From: Solimonas_A sp052035235
Lineage (GTDB): Bacteria > Pseudomonadota > Gammaproteobacteria > Nevskiales > Nevskiaceae
Length of the DNA: 64,000 bases
Direction of reading: 5' to 3'
NCBI GenBank assembly: GCA_052035235.1
Contig: JBPOHT010000029.1
Location: 1 to 64,000 of the forward strand
Below are positions 47,282-55,158 of this stretch, one piece after another (the first letter of the stretch is position 1; each line of letters opens with the position of its first letter). The notes under the pieces were generated by a model that did no database searches, was not told the origin of the DNA, and saw only the letters and a program-made list of their open reading frames with translations. Position numbers and translations under genes: made by a program.

Positions 47282-47981
47282 CGGTGCCCTGGCGAATCAG
47301 GAAGTAGATTGTTCCTCGGTAATGAGGGTTCTTTGACAGCATGGCGGTGAGCTCCGGGGACAATTGCATGTCACGCAGCAAGCCTAGGCGGAACGGCCGC
47401 TGCAGGCGGGCCAGTGTCATTGCATGCTTCTGCCAGCCGGGAACCGCGGCGCGTCCGCGATATAGTTGGAAGGCGATTTCATCGACGGCATCTCCTACCA
47501 AGTCCAGATCGCCGGCCGGGGCACTGTTGCCCCAATCGGCCAGGCCGGTGATCGAAAGGCGATACTGCACAGGGAGCGCAGTACGGAATTCACGAAGGAA
47601 AGCTGCATAGGCCGGGAGCTTCAGGCTGGCGGCATCAAAGTCCAGTTGTATACCCGATACATGCATGCCGACACGCTCCCAGGCGCGGGCGCGGCCTGTT
47701 GCTGTGTAGGCGAGTTGCCTGGGTTCGACGAGTTGGCCGAGTCGGTAGACGAGGTAGGTTGTGCGCCAGGGGGCGGGATGAGGTGCCGCACCAAGAGGGG
47801 TTAGGCGAGCCTGGCCAGCGGGCGTGACACTGACGTGGCCCTGATGCAGGTAGATGGCGTCCACGGAAGCGGCATCAGCAGGAGCCGGAATTCCTGCCCA
47901 GAGCCAGTATGCGGTGCCGGCATGGGCTGGAAATGCCAAGACCCCCAGCAGCAGGAAGATCAGCTGCAAGCGGGATTTCAT
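47271..47981 (-). CDS. DUF3142 domain protein, secreted
   Basis: A 236-residue protein with a signal peptide (MKSRLQLIFLLLGVLAFPAHA). AYWLWAGIPAPADAASVDAIYLHQGHV and GIQLDFDAASLKLPAYAAFL, then LSITGLADWGNS, match DUF3142, a barrel resembling glycoside hydrolases, with possible acidic catalytic residues in LDFDA. Translation is coupled on both sides: its ATG overlaps the upstream stop (ATGA) and it overlaps the next gene by 11 bases. A sugar-hydrolysing role is possible but unproven. Confidence 0.82.
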   Translation of the reverse strand: MKSRLQLIFLLLGVLAFPAHAGTAYWLWAGIPAPADAASVDAIYLHQGHVSVTPAGQARLTPLGAAPHPAPWRTTYLVYRLGQLVEPRQLAYTATGRARAWERVGMHVSGIQLDFDAASLKLPAYAAFLREFRTALPVQYRLSITGLADWGNSAPAGDLDLVGDAVDEIAFQLYRGRAAVPGWQKHAMTLARLQRPFRLGLLRDMQLSPELTAMLSKNPHYRGTIYFLIRQGTDAP

Positions 47982-48835
47982 GGCCCGCCGCGCCGATGGC
48001 GATAGCTGTACTGCAACTGCCGTGACAAGGCCGGCAGGTCCAGCTCGTGGTCGCGTGCCAGGCGCTCGGCGCGCTCGCGGATCGCCAGCCAGTCCGGCGG
48101 GCGCTGCGGGTTGTTGGTGGCGAACACCACGCGGTTGCCCAGGCCCTTGACCTCCACCGACATGACCGCGCCGAAGATCTCGCCGAGCATGCGCTGCAGC
48201 TCGTTGATGCGCGTCGCCGCGCCCAGCAGGTTCACCGCCACGATGGCTTCGCGATGCAGGCGTGCCTGCAGGCTGCGATAGAAGCTTTCCTTGCACAGGG
48301 CCTCGACGGTGCCGGTGTGATCGCAGCCGTCGATCAGCACCACATCGGCCCGCTCGCGGGTGGAGGCGAACCAGTCCACCGCATCGGCATGGACGATGCG
48401 CGTGCGCTGGTCCTGCGGTGGCAGCTGGAACCATTCGCCGAAGGCGATCACGTCCGCGTCGACCTCCAGTGTCGTCACCCGGGTCTGCGGCAGGTGGCGG
48501 TGGCAGTAGCGCGTCAGCGAGCCGCCGCCCAGGCCGACGATCACCACGTGCTGCGGCTGCGGCTGCCACAGCAGGAAGCCCATCATCTTGCGTGTATAGG
48601 CGAAGGACAGGACGTCGGGTGTGCGCAGGTCGATCTGGCTCTGCACATAGCGCAGGTTGAAGTGCAGGCGCCGGGAGTCACCATCGTCGAACAGGAAGGG
48701 CTTGCCGTACTCGTCGTCGCGCAGCCGACGGCGCAGTTCCGGGATATCCGCGTCCGGCGGTTCGAGCAGGCGGATCACGCCCTTTTCCGACAGGAAGCGG
48801 GCGGAGAGCTCGTGCCACTGCAGGGTCTTGCTCAA
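47978..48835 (-). CDS. Spermidine synthase-like methyltransferase-fold protein
   Basis: A 285-residue protein with the polyamine aminopropyltransferase Rossmann core: VVIVGLGGGSLTRYCHRHLPQTRVTTLEVDADVIAFGE, then RIVHADAVDWFAS and ADVVLIDGCDHTGTVEALC. In true spermidine synthases the catalytic Asp lies in the (D/E)xxDP(V/I)GP loop; here it reads DGCDHTG, so the activity may have changed. Its stop overlaps the DUF3142 start as ATGA; it is the first gene of a three-gene unit. Confidence 0.83.
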   Translation of the reverse strand: MSKTLQWHELSARFLSEKGVIRLLEPPDADIPELRRRLRDDEYGKPFLFDDGDSRRLHFNLRYVQSQIDLRTPDVLSFAYTRKMMGFLLWQPQPQHVVIVGLGGGSLTRYCHRHLPQTRVTTLEVDADVIAFGEWFQLPPQDQRTRIVHADAVDWFASTRERADVVLIDGCDHTGTVEALCKESFYRSLQARLHREAIVAVNLLGAATRINELQRMLGEIFGAVMSVEVKGLGNRVVFATNNPQRPPDWLAIRERAERLARDHELDLPALSRQLQYSYRHRRGGP

Positions 48836-48994
48836 GCGGTCAGGAAGCAGAAGAGGCCTGTTCGAAGCATAGCAGAGGGTTTTTACGCTACTTCCCGGAT
48901 TTCTGGGGGGTGTTCAGGGGCAGTTCATCCGAACGGCCGAGTCCGCCCGTTCGAGGAGGGTTCAGCCACGCCTTGCTAAGGTGCCATCACAGTC

Positions 48995-49183
48995 GTGAAA
49001 AGAGCCTTTGCCATGTCACCCGCCGAAACACCGCCGAGCCGCATCGTATCCCTGCACCGGGTACGCCGCGCCCGCGCCACGCCGGCCCCCGCCGCTTCGG
49101 AAGCCCTGCAGCCCTTCTGCGGATTTGCCGTCGCCATGGCGGAGCTGGCGCGCCAGTCCGACCAGCGCCGCAGCCGCCGCTGA
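48995..49183 (+). CDS. Possible small Arg/Ala-rich protein
   Basis: A 62-codon frame (GTG at 48995; ATG at 49013 gives 56 codons) beginning MSPAETPPSRIVSLHRVRR and ending in Arg-rich sequence. No strong ribosome site and no family match. It lies in a 426-bp gap between the divergent spermidine synthase-like gene and the thioesterase; the other bases there hold only a TACAAT box. Confidence 0.3.
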   Translation: MKRAFAMSPAETPPSRIVSLHRVRRARATPAPAASEALQPFCGFAVAMAELARQSDQRRSRR

Positions 49184-49226
49184 GCCGGTCTCGGTGCCTT
49201 GGGAGCGCCGCCCGGCGGCGCCCGCC

Positions 49227-49232
49227 TACAAT
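49227..49232 (+). promoter_or_regulatory. -10 box before the PaaI-type thioesterase
   Basis: TACAAT is one base off the sigma70 consensus and lies 29 bases upstream of the ATG at 49262. No -35 with 16-18 bp spacing is clear. Confidence 0.45.
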
Positions 49233-49261
49233 GCCGTATCCCGAACCTTGAGGACGCGGCA

Positions 49262-49663
49262 ATGAGCGACGAACTGAAGAACCCCACGCGCCAGACCCTG
49301 GCCAGCACGCTGGACATGGACATCGTCGAGATGACCAAGGAGCGCGTCGTGGCCCGCATGCCGGTGGGTCCCAAGGTGCACCAGCCCTTCGGCCTGCTGC
49401 ACGGCGGTGCCTCCGTGGCCCTGGCCGAGACGGTGGCTTCCATCGGCGGCTGGATGAACGTGGACCGTGAGAAGGAAGGCGTGGTGGGCCTGGAGATCAA
49501 CGCCAACCACCTGCGCGGCAAGCGCGACGGCGTGGTCACCGCGGTGGCGACGCCGGTGCATGTCGGCCGCAAGACCCAGGTCTGGGAAATCCGCATCAGC
49601 GACGAGCAGGACAAGCTGGTCTGCCTGTCGCGCTGCACGCTGGCGGTGGTGCCCGCGCCCTGA
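49262..49663 (+). CDS. PaaI-type hotdog thioesterase
   Basis: A 133-residue hotdog-fold protein. The substrate/catalytic segment FGLLHGGASVALAETVASIGG with the HGG motif is typical of PaaI/MenI thioesterases; VGLEINANHLRGKRDGVV follows. It hydrolyses aromatic or other acyl-CoA (MenI-like enzymes take DHNA-CoA). ATG at 49262; the frame runs on upstream but homology starts here. Confidence 0.9.
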   Translation: MSDELKNPTRQTLASTLDMDIVEMTKERVVARMPVGPKVHQPFGLLHGGASVALAETVASIGGWMNVDREKEGVVGLEINANHLRGKRDGVVTAVATPVHVGRKTQVWEIRISDEQDKLVCLSRCTLAVVPAP

Positions 49664-49752
49664 AGCTGTTTGAGAACTGCTGCGCAGACGGCTCCGTCGC
49701 CTTGGCGCAATCTGCCGCCCGCAATATCCGGCGGATCACGAAGGGGAGTGTC

Positions 49753-50232
49753 ATGCGCAAGCAGTGGACGATGGCGATGCTGGTCCTGGTGGCGAGCACG
49801 GCCGTGATGGCCGAGCCCCGTGAGGGCAAGTGGGAGTACACCAGCACCATGAAGATGGAGGGCGGGGCCGCCATGCCCCAGGCGCCGCAGCTACCTCCCG
49901 GCACCAAGCTGCCCCCAGGCGTGCAGCTGCCGCAGTTCGGCCCCAAGGGCATGACCATGAAGCACAGCAGTTGCCTGACCAAGGATGACCTGGTGCCCAA
50001 GGACAAGAACGGCGAGTGCAACGTGACCAAGTTCGACCGCAAGGGCGACACGGTGACCTGGGCCGCCACCTGCAACACGCCCAAGGGCAAGGCGCTGGGC
50101 CAGGGCACGGCGACCTACACCGAGACCACGATGACCTCCAGCATGACCTCGAACATCGACGACCAGGAGATGGGCAAGGTCAGGATGAAGCAGGAAATGA
50201 CCGGCCGTTACGTCGGCCCCTGCGACAAATAA
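49753..50232 (+). CDS. DUF3617 family secreted protein
   Basis: A 159-residue protein with a Sec signal peptide (MRKQWTMAMLVLVASTAVMA). PREGKWEYTSTMKMEGG at the start and the late CNVTKFDRKGDTVTWAATC, then ATYTETTMTSSM, match DUF3617, in which a beta-sandwich is stapled by cysteines (four Cys here). A Pro/Gln/Leu-rich loop (APQLPPGTKLPPGVQLPQFG) near 45-65 is an insert with PPG repeats. ATG at 49753 has GGGGAG; an upstream 17-codon extension is rejected. Function unknown. A strong terminator follows. Confidence 0.82.
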   Translation: MRKQWTMAMLVLVASTAVMAEPREGKWEYTSTMKMEGGAAMPQAPQLPPGTKLPPGVQLPQFGPKGMTMKHSSCLTKDDLVPKDKNGECNVTKFDRKGDTVTWAATCNTPKGKALGQGTATYTETTMTSSMTSNIDDQEMGKVRMKQEMTGRYVGPCDK

Positions 50233-50258
50233 GTCTGCAAGCAAGGTCGCTGTTCGCG

Positions 50259-50296
50259 CGCCCCGGCATCCCGTGATGCCGGGGCGTTCGTGTTTT
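50259..50296 (+). terminator. Intrinsic terminator after the DUF3617 gene
   Basis: The stem CGCCCCGGCATC/GATGCCGGGGCG (12 bp perfect) with CCGT loop, then TTCGTGTTTT. It lies in the convergent gap and is strong for the plus strand. Confidence 0.87.
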
Positions 50297-51552
50297 CAGT
50301 CCACCCGCGGGCAGGCCTGCCCGATGGCCCCCACCAGCTGTGCCGCACCCAGCAGCCCCGAAGGCGACAGCGACTTGCCGGTGTTGAGCAGCGCCACCGA
50401 GATGTCGCGTGCCGGGTCGGCCCAGCAGATCACGGTCATGAAGCCGATGTGGCCGTAGGCACGGCCGCTGTTGAGGCCGTAGAGCCCCACCGGATCGCTG
50501 CCCAGCATGAAGCCGGCGGAGAAGGGCATGGGGATGCCGAGCGTGCGGTCGAACTGCCAGCTACGGCCCACGCGCGCGGTCATCTCACGCACGGTCTCGG
50601 GCTTGAACAACTGGCGGCCGTTGTAGCGGCCGCCGTTGAGCAGCATCTGGAACACGCGGCTGGTTTCGTCCGCCGTCGCCCAGATGTTGCCGGCCGGTAC
50701 CACCGCGTCGTAGAAGGCCTCGGCATTGGAGGCCTCCACTGCCGCGCTGAAGGGCACGCCCAGCACCTGCTTTGCCATGCGCGTCAGCGGCCAGACCGGC
50801 GGGATGCCGGTGCAGGCATTGCGCGGCGCGAGGTGGCGATGCTCGCGCGCCAGGCCATAGGTCATGTAGCGGCAGTCCAGCGGCTCGGCGATCCACTCGC
50901 GCAGCAGCTCCGGCAGCTCGCGCCCGGTGATGCGGCGCAGCAGTTCGCCCACGATGAAACCGGCGGTCAGCGCGTGGTAGGCCTGCTTGTCGAAGTCCGG
51001 ATCGAAGGGCTTGGCCTCGCACAGCAGGCGCACGATCTCGTCCCACTCCAGCAGCAGCTCCGGCTTGGGATCGATGTGCGGGATGTCCGGGATGCCGGCG
51101 CGGTGGCCCAGCAACTGGCGCACGGTGACGCGGCCCTTGCCGCACTGTGCGAACTCCGGGATGAAGTCGGCGATGCGGTCCTCGAGCTGCAGTTGGCCCT
51201 GCTCGATCAGCTTGTGCAGCAGCAAGGCAGAAATCGCCTTGGAGGCGGAGAACAGGCAGATCGGCGAATCGGGCTGCAGCGGCACCAGCGGACTGTTGTC
51301 GCCCGGCGTGTTGCCGGACACGGCGCCCAGCGCGCGCTTCATCACGATGCGCCCATGGCGGCGGATCACCAGCGTGATCGCCGGCTGAAGGCCGCCGCGG
51401 TAGAGCGATTCCACGGCGCGCCAGATGCGGCGCACGCCGTCCGGGCTCATGCCGACATCCTGTGGCCGACACTCCGCGTCGTGGTCGATGGTGGTCAGGC
51501 CGCGCAGGCTCTGCGGTACCGCGATGCGCCCTGGGCGCGTGAACATCAGCAT
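50296..51552 (-). CDS. Serine hydrolase of the class C beta-lactamase/EstB family
   Basis: A 418-residue penicillin-binding-fold hydrolase. The catalytic SxxK is CLFSASKAISALLL, the second element is QAYHALTAGFIVGEL (Tyr in YHA), and the third is GHIGFMTVICWADP in place of KTG. The best matches are EstB-type esterases/transesterases. No signal peptide, so it is cytoplasmic. ATG at 51552, with an AGGGGGGCC ribosome site upstream; the first 15 codons of the longest frame are rejected. It is in the same direction as, and 64 bases from, the oxidoreductase upstream. Confidence 0.88.
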   Translation of the reverse strand: MLMFTRPGRIAVPQSLRGLTTIDHDAECRPQDVGMSPDGVRRIWRAVESLYRGGLQPAITLVIRRHGRIVMKRALGAVSGNTPGDNSPLVPLQPDSPICLFSASKAISALLLHKLIEQGQLQLEDRIADFIPEFAQCGKGRVTVRQLLGHRAGIPDIPHIDPKPELLLEWDEIVRLLCEAKPFDPDFDKQAYHALTAGFIVGELLRRITGRELPELLREWIAEPLDCRYMTYGLAREHRHLAPRNACTGIPPVWPLTRMAKQVLGVPFSAAVEASNAEAFYDAVVPAGNIWATADETSRVFQMLLNGGRYNGRQLFKPETVREMTARVGRSWQFDRTLGIPMPFSAGFMLGSDPVGLYGLNSGRAYGHIGFMTVICWADPARDISVALLNTGKSLSPSGLLGAAQLVGAIGQACPRVD

Positions 51553-51616
51553 GAGGCCCCCCTGGCCTTGGCTCTCGCCGTCGTGCCCCCAAGGCACGAC
51601 GGTGCTCGATTACAAC

Positions 51617-52858
51617 TTATGCCGGCAGCAGCGACTTCAGCGGCACGGATTCGTCGGCCAGCACCGCCGGGTCGATCCGCGCGCGCAGGGCCACCAGCTT
51701 CTTGGCAAGCATGAAATCCTGCGGGCGGCTCACCGTGTCGGCGGCGATCAGCTGACCGTCGCCGAGGTAGAACGCGGCGAAGGAGCGCGTGGCCGGATCG
51801 CCGCGCAGCACGAAGCGGTCGAAGCCGGCGGACAAGCCCACCATCTGCAGCTTGAGATCGTATTGATCGGACCAGAACCAGGGCACCATGTCGTAGCGCC
51901 TGGGTTGCCCGGCCAGGGCATGCGCGGCGGCGCGGCCCTGTTCCATCGCGTTCTGCACCGACTCCAGCCGTACGCGGCGGCCATAGTGCAGGTTCGGGTG
52001 ATTGCTGCAGTCGCCAGCCGCGACGATGTCCGGGTCCGAGGTCTGCGTGAACTCGTCCACCACGATGCCGTTGTCCACGGCCAGGCCCGCGGCCTGCGCC
52101 AGTTCGACGTTGGCGATCAGGCCGATGCCCGCCACCACGAAATCCGCCTCGATGCGCGTGCCGTCGCCCAGCCGCACGTGGGTCACGCGCTCATCGCCCT
52201 CCAGGGCCGTGATCTGCACGCCGGTGCGCAGGTCCACGCCGGCATCGCGGTGTGCCTTCTCGTAGAACTCCGAAAGCTCAGGCACCGTCACGCGCGCCAG
52301 CACGCGCGGTAGGCTCTCCAGCACCGTGACCTTGAGCCCCAGCTTGACCGCCACCGCGGCCACCTCCAGGCCGATGTAGCCGCCGCCGACGATCACGGCA
52401 CGCTGGCCCGGCTGGCAGTGCGAGCGGATCGCCTCGACATCGGCGATGGAGCGCAGCGGATGGACGTTGGGTTTGTCTGCGCCAGGCAGCGTCAGCAGGC
52501 GCGCGCGGCCGCCGGTGGCCAGGCACAGCTTGGAGTAGGCCAGGCGGCTGCCGTCCGACAGTGTCAGCGTCTTGCCGGCACGGTCGAGGCTTTCGGCGCG
52601 GCGGCCGGTCAGGACCTCGATGCCGGCCTTGTCGAGATTGGCCTGCTGCATCACGTAGAGGCTTTCCGCGGTCACGCTGCCGGCCAGGTAGGCCTTGGAT
52701 AGCGGCGGGCGCTTGTAGGGCAGGTGGGTCTCTTCGCCGACGATCACGATGCGGCCCTGGTGGCCGATCTTGCGCAGCTCGACGGCGGTTTCGGCGCCGG
52801 CCTGGCCGGCACCGACGATGACGATGGGGTGCGGGGTGGGATGGTGGGTGTCGCTCAT
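51617..52858 (-). CDS. Ferredoxin/rubredoxin reductase (putidaredoxin reductase type)
   Basis: A 413-residue flavoprotein. FAD-binding VIVGAGQAGAETAVELRKIGHQG, LPYKRPPLSKAYLAG, NAD-binding RAVIVGGGYIGLEVAAVAVKLG, and FAD/second site PDIVAAGDCSNHPN are all typical of CamA/rhodocoxin reductases, which pass NADH electrons to a ferredoxin. With no P450 or ferredoxin adjacent, the P450 at 11665 or other oxygenases elsewhere are candidate partners. ATG at 52856-52858. Confidence 0.92.
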   Translation of the reverse strand: MSDTHHPTPHPIVIVGAGQAGAETAVELRKIGHQGRIVIVGEETHLPYKRPPLSKAYLAGSVTAESLYVMQQANLDKAGIEVLTGRRAESLDRAGKTLTLSDGSRLAYSKLCLATGGRARLLTLPGADKPNVHPLRSIADVEAIRSHCQPGQRAVIVGGGYIGLEVAAVAVKLGLKVTVLESLPRVLARVTVPELSEFYEKAHRDAGVDLRTGVQITALEGDERVTHVRLGDGTRIEADFVVAGIGLIANVELAQAAGLAVDNGIVVDEFTQTSDPDIVAAGDCSNHPNLHYGRRVRLESVQNAMEQGRAAAHALAGQPRRYDMVPWFWSDQYDLKLQMVGLSAGFDRFVLRGDPATRSFAAFYLGDGQLIAADTVSRPQDFMLAKKLVALRARIDPAVLADESVPLKSLLPA

Positions 52859-52934
52859 GGTGCAACCGGCGGTTCGGGGCTGTGCCCGCAGTGTCCGGCA
52901 GGGCCGGTGAGGCTTGCATCCGCCGTTTGGGGTA

Positions 52935-53954
52935 TCAGCCCCGGGCCAGCAGTGCCTCGATCTCCGGCAGCAGGCTGCCCAGGTGCTGCGTCAGCACGGG
53001 ATCGTAGTAGCTGCCGGCGCGTTCCTGGATCAGCGCCACCGCCTGCGCCGGCGAGCGTGCCGGGCGGTAGCTGCGGGTGGAGACGATCGCACAGAAGGTG
53101 TCGGCGATGGCGACGATGCGGCCCTCCAGTGGGATCGCCTCGCCGGCCAGGCCCTGCGGGTAGCCCAGGCCGTCCCAGTGCTCGTGGTGGGTCAGCGCCA
53201 CCAGGCGGGCCGTCGCCATCAGCGGATGGGGGTGGCGGCCGATGATCTGGGCGCCGATCAGCGGGTGGCAGCGCATCAGCTCCCAGTCGTCCAGCGTCAG
53301 CGCCTCGGTCTTGTAGAGGATGCTGTCGGGCACGCCGATCTTGCCGACATCGCGCAGCAGGGCCGCCAGCGCGAGATTGCCGGCGGCGTCCTCGTCCAGG
53401 CCCGCGGCGCGGGCCAGCAGCAGGGTCAGGGAGCCGGCATGGTCGGCCGTGTCGCCCTCGGGGTTGATGTGCCACTCGGCGGCGCGGCCCAGGCGCCGGA
53501 TCAGCTGCAGGCGGCTGTCCTCGAGGTCTTGCGTGCGCTTGCGCACCAGTTCGCCCATGTGGCGCTCCTGGTCGGCCAGTGCCAGTTGCGCCGCCACGCG
53601 GCCGCGCAGCAGCGCCGGGCGCAACGGCCCCGGCAGGCAGTCGGCGCCACCCGCGGCCAGACAGGCTTCGTCGTCGATCGCCTCGCCACCGGCGACGAAG
53701 ATCACCGGAATGCCCTGCGTGCGGGCATCGGCCTTGAGGCGGGTGCAGAGTTCTAGGCCCGTCAAGTCCGGCAGTACCGTCGGCAGCAGGATCAGGTCCG
53801 GTGCGAGGTCATCATGGGCAAAGGCCAGCACCGCCTCGCCGGTGGTGGCGAACAGCAGCGTGTAGTGCTCCTGCAGCGCCGTGCGCCACGCGTCCATGCC
53901 GGACGCATCGGGGTGCGCCAGCAGCAGGGTGGCCTTGGTGGATTCGGCGGGCAT
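52935..53954 (-). CDS. Response regulator with a degenerate HD-GYP domain
   Basis: A protein of about 339 residues. The receiver at 5-125 has LILLPTVLPDLTG, where the phosphorylated Asp is replaced by Pro. The HD-GYP domain at about 165-330 has TADHAGSLTLLL, then LLRDVGKIGVPD with Arg in place of the first metal His, HHEHWDGLGYPQGLAGEAIPLEGRI retained, and IADTFCAIVSTRSYR with Cys for the Asp. With two metal ligands and the phosphate site lost, c-di-GMP hydrolysis is unlikely; it may instead bind the nucleotide or a partner. A GTG at 53972 could add six residues. Confidence 0.83.
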   Translation of the reverse strand: MPAESTKATLLLAHPDASGMDAWRTALQEHYTLLFATTGEAVLAFAHDDLAPDLILLPTVLPDLTGLELCTRLKADARTQGIPVIFVAGGEAIDDEACLAAGGADCLPGPLRPALLRGRVAAQLALADQERHMGELVRKRTQDLEDSRLQLIRRLGRAAEWHINPEGDTADHAGSLTLLLARAAGLDEDAAGNLALAALLRDVGKIGVPDSILYKTEALTLDDWELMRCHPLIGAQIIGRHPHPLMATARLVALTHHEHWDGLGYPQGLAGEAIPLEGRIVAIADTFCAIVSTRSYRPARSPAQAVALIQERAGSYYDPVLTQHLGSLLPEIEALLARG

Positions 53955-54056
53955 GGATGGATTTTGTACCACGCCACTTTACGGCATCCAGGCAGCAGAG
54001 GCCTGAATGCCGGTCCATTTCCAGGGTTACTACCGAATGGATGACTCGCGAGCGGG

Positions 54057-55076
54057 CTACTGCCGGGCGTAGGGCTTCAGCTCCGGCTCCTGCCGGGCGA
54101 GGTGCAGCGCCGGCAGTCCGTTGCCGGGCTCCTTCATCATCACCGTGATCAGGCCGCCCAGCAGTTGCGGGACCGGTGCGATGGCCAGGTTCGGTACCAC
54201 CGGCAGCAGGCCGCAGAGTGTCGCCCCGCCGGCGCGCTCCACGTCGGCGGGGCCGGGATGCTCGATGGCATCCAGTGCCAGCTCGAAGGCCACCCGGTCG
54301 ACCAGGCCGATGGTGGCGTGCTCCACGATACGGCCCGGGCAGATGTCCTGGATCAGGATGTTGGTCACCTTCGGGTTGTTCATGCCCGGCTCGATCATGG
54401 CGGTCTCGACCGGCCGCACCAGCTCGTCGAACTGCGTGTACATCGCCGTGTAGGAGATGTCGCCCGGCGTCTGGTCGCCGCGGTTGGTGGCCTGCATGAA
54501 GGCCGAGTTGCCGCCGAACTGGTAGAACACCTCCGGCAGGCCGACCAGGGCCGGCAGCAGCGGCAGCGAGCCCAGGGCGGCGATGCTGATGCCGTAGTTG
54601 GGACCGGCCTGCATCACGAAGTCGTCCACCGCGTCGCGCGCCGAAGGCCACCACTTGATCGCCCAGCGCGGCACCGCCACGCCCTGGCTGTGGCCGATCA
54701 CCGCGACCTTGCGGCCGCTCTCGGCGTGGATGCGCCGCAGCGCATGGACCACGTACTCCGCCGACACCTGCATGTCGCCCAGGCCGCGGTCGGGGTAGGT
54801 GACGGTGCATACGTCATAGCCGCGTTCCACCAGCAGCGGCTTGTAGGTCCACTCGTACTGCTCGAAGCCGGCGGTGAAGGTGCCGTGCACCAGCAGTACC
54901 GGCGGCTTGTCCGGGTGGGTGAATTCGGTGCAGTCCAGCGCCGCGTCGAGCTTGGCGACGTCGGTCTCCAGCGGCGGCTCGGCAATGCCGGCTTCACCCG
55001 AGGCGGAACCGCCGCTGCAGGCGGACAGCAGGGCGGCGGCCGCGAGCGCGGCCAGCGTGGCGATGCGGATGGTCAT
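54057..55076 (-). CDS. Lipoprotein lipase/esterase (alpha/beta hydrolase)
   Basis: A 339-residue hydrolase with a lipoprotein signal (MTIRIATLAALAAAALLSAC; Cys20). The oxyanion motif is PVLLVHGTFTAG, the nucleophile is in VAVIGHSQGVAVPRW (Ser of GHSQG), and a later HATIGLVD may supply the His. It resembles class I.x lipases like Streptomyces/Candida B-type lipases rather than Pseudomonas lipases. It is probably attached to the outer membrane. Start at 55076; sequence upstream of it is rejected because it has no signal. Confidence 0.86.
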   Translation of the reverse strand: MTIRIATLAALAAAALLSACSGGSASGEAGIAEPPLETDVAKLDAALDCTEFTHPDKPPVLLVHGTFTAGFEQYEWTYKPLLVERGYDVCTVTYPDRGLGDMQVSAEYVVHALRRIHAESGRKVAVIGHSQGVAVPRWAIKWWPSARDAVDDFVMQAGPNYGISIAALGSLPLLPALVGLPEVFYQFGGNSAFMQATNRGDQTPGDISYTAMYTQFDELVRPVETAMIEPGMNNPKVTNILIQDICPGRIVEHATIGLVDRVAFELALDAIEHPGPADVERAGGATLCGLLPVVPNLAIAPVPQLLGGLITVMMKEPGNGLPALHLARQEPELKPYARQ

Positions 55077-55158
55077 GGGTTCCCCCGGATTCTGTAATGC
55101 GGGGAGCATCGGCCAAGGCGGTGAACGCCGCCTCATCCGATCGCGTGAGCGATGGCCC

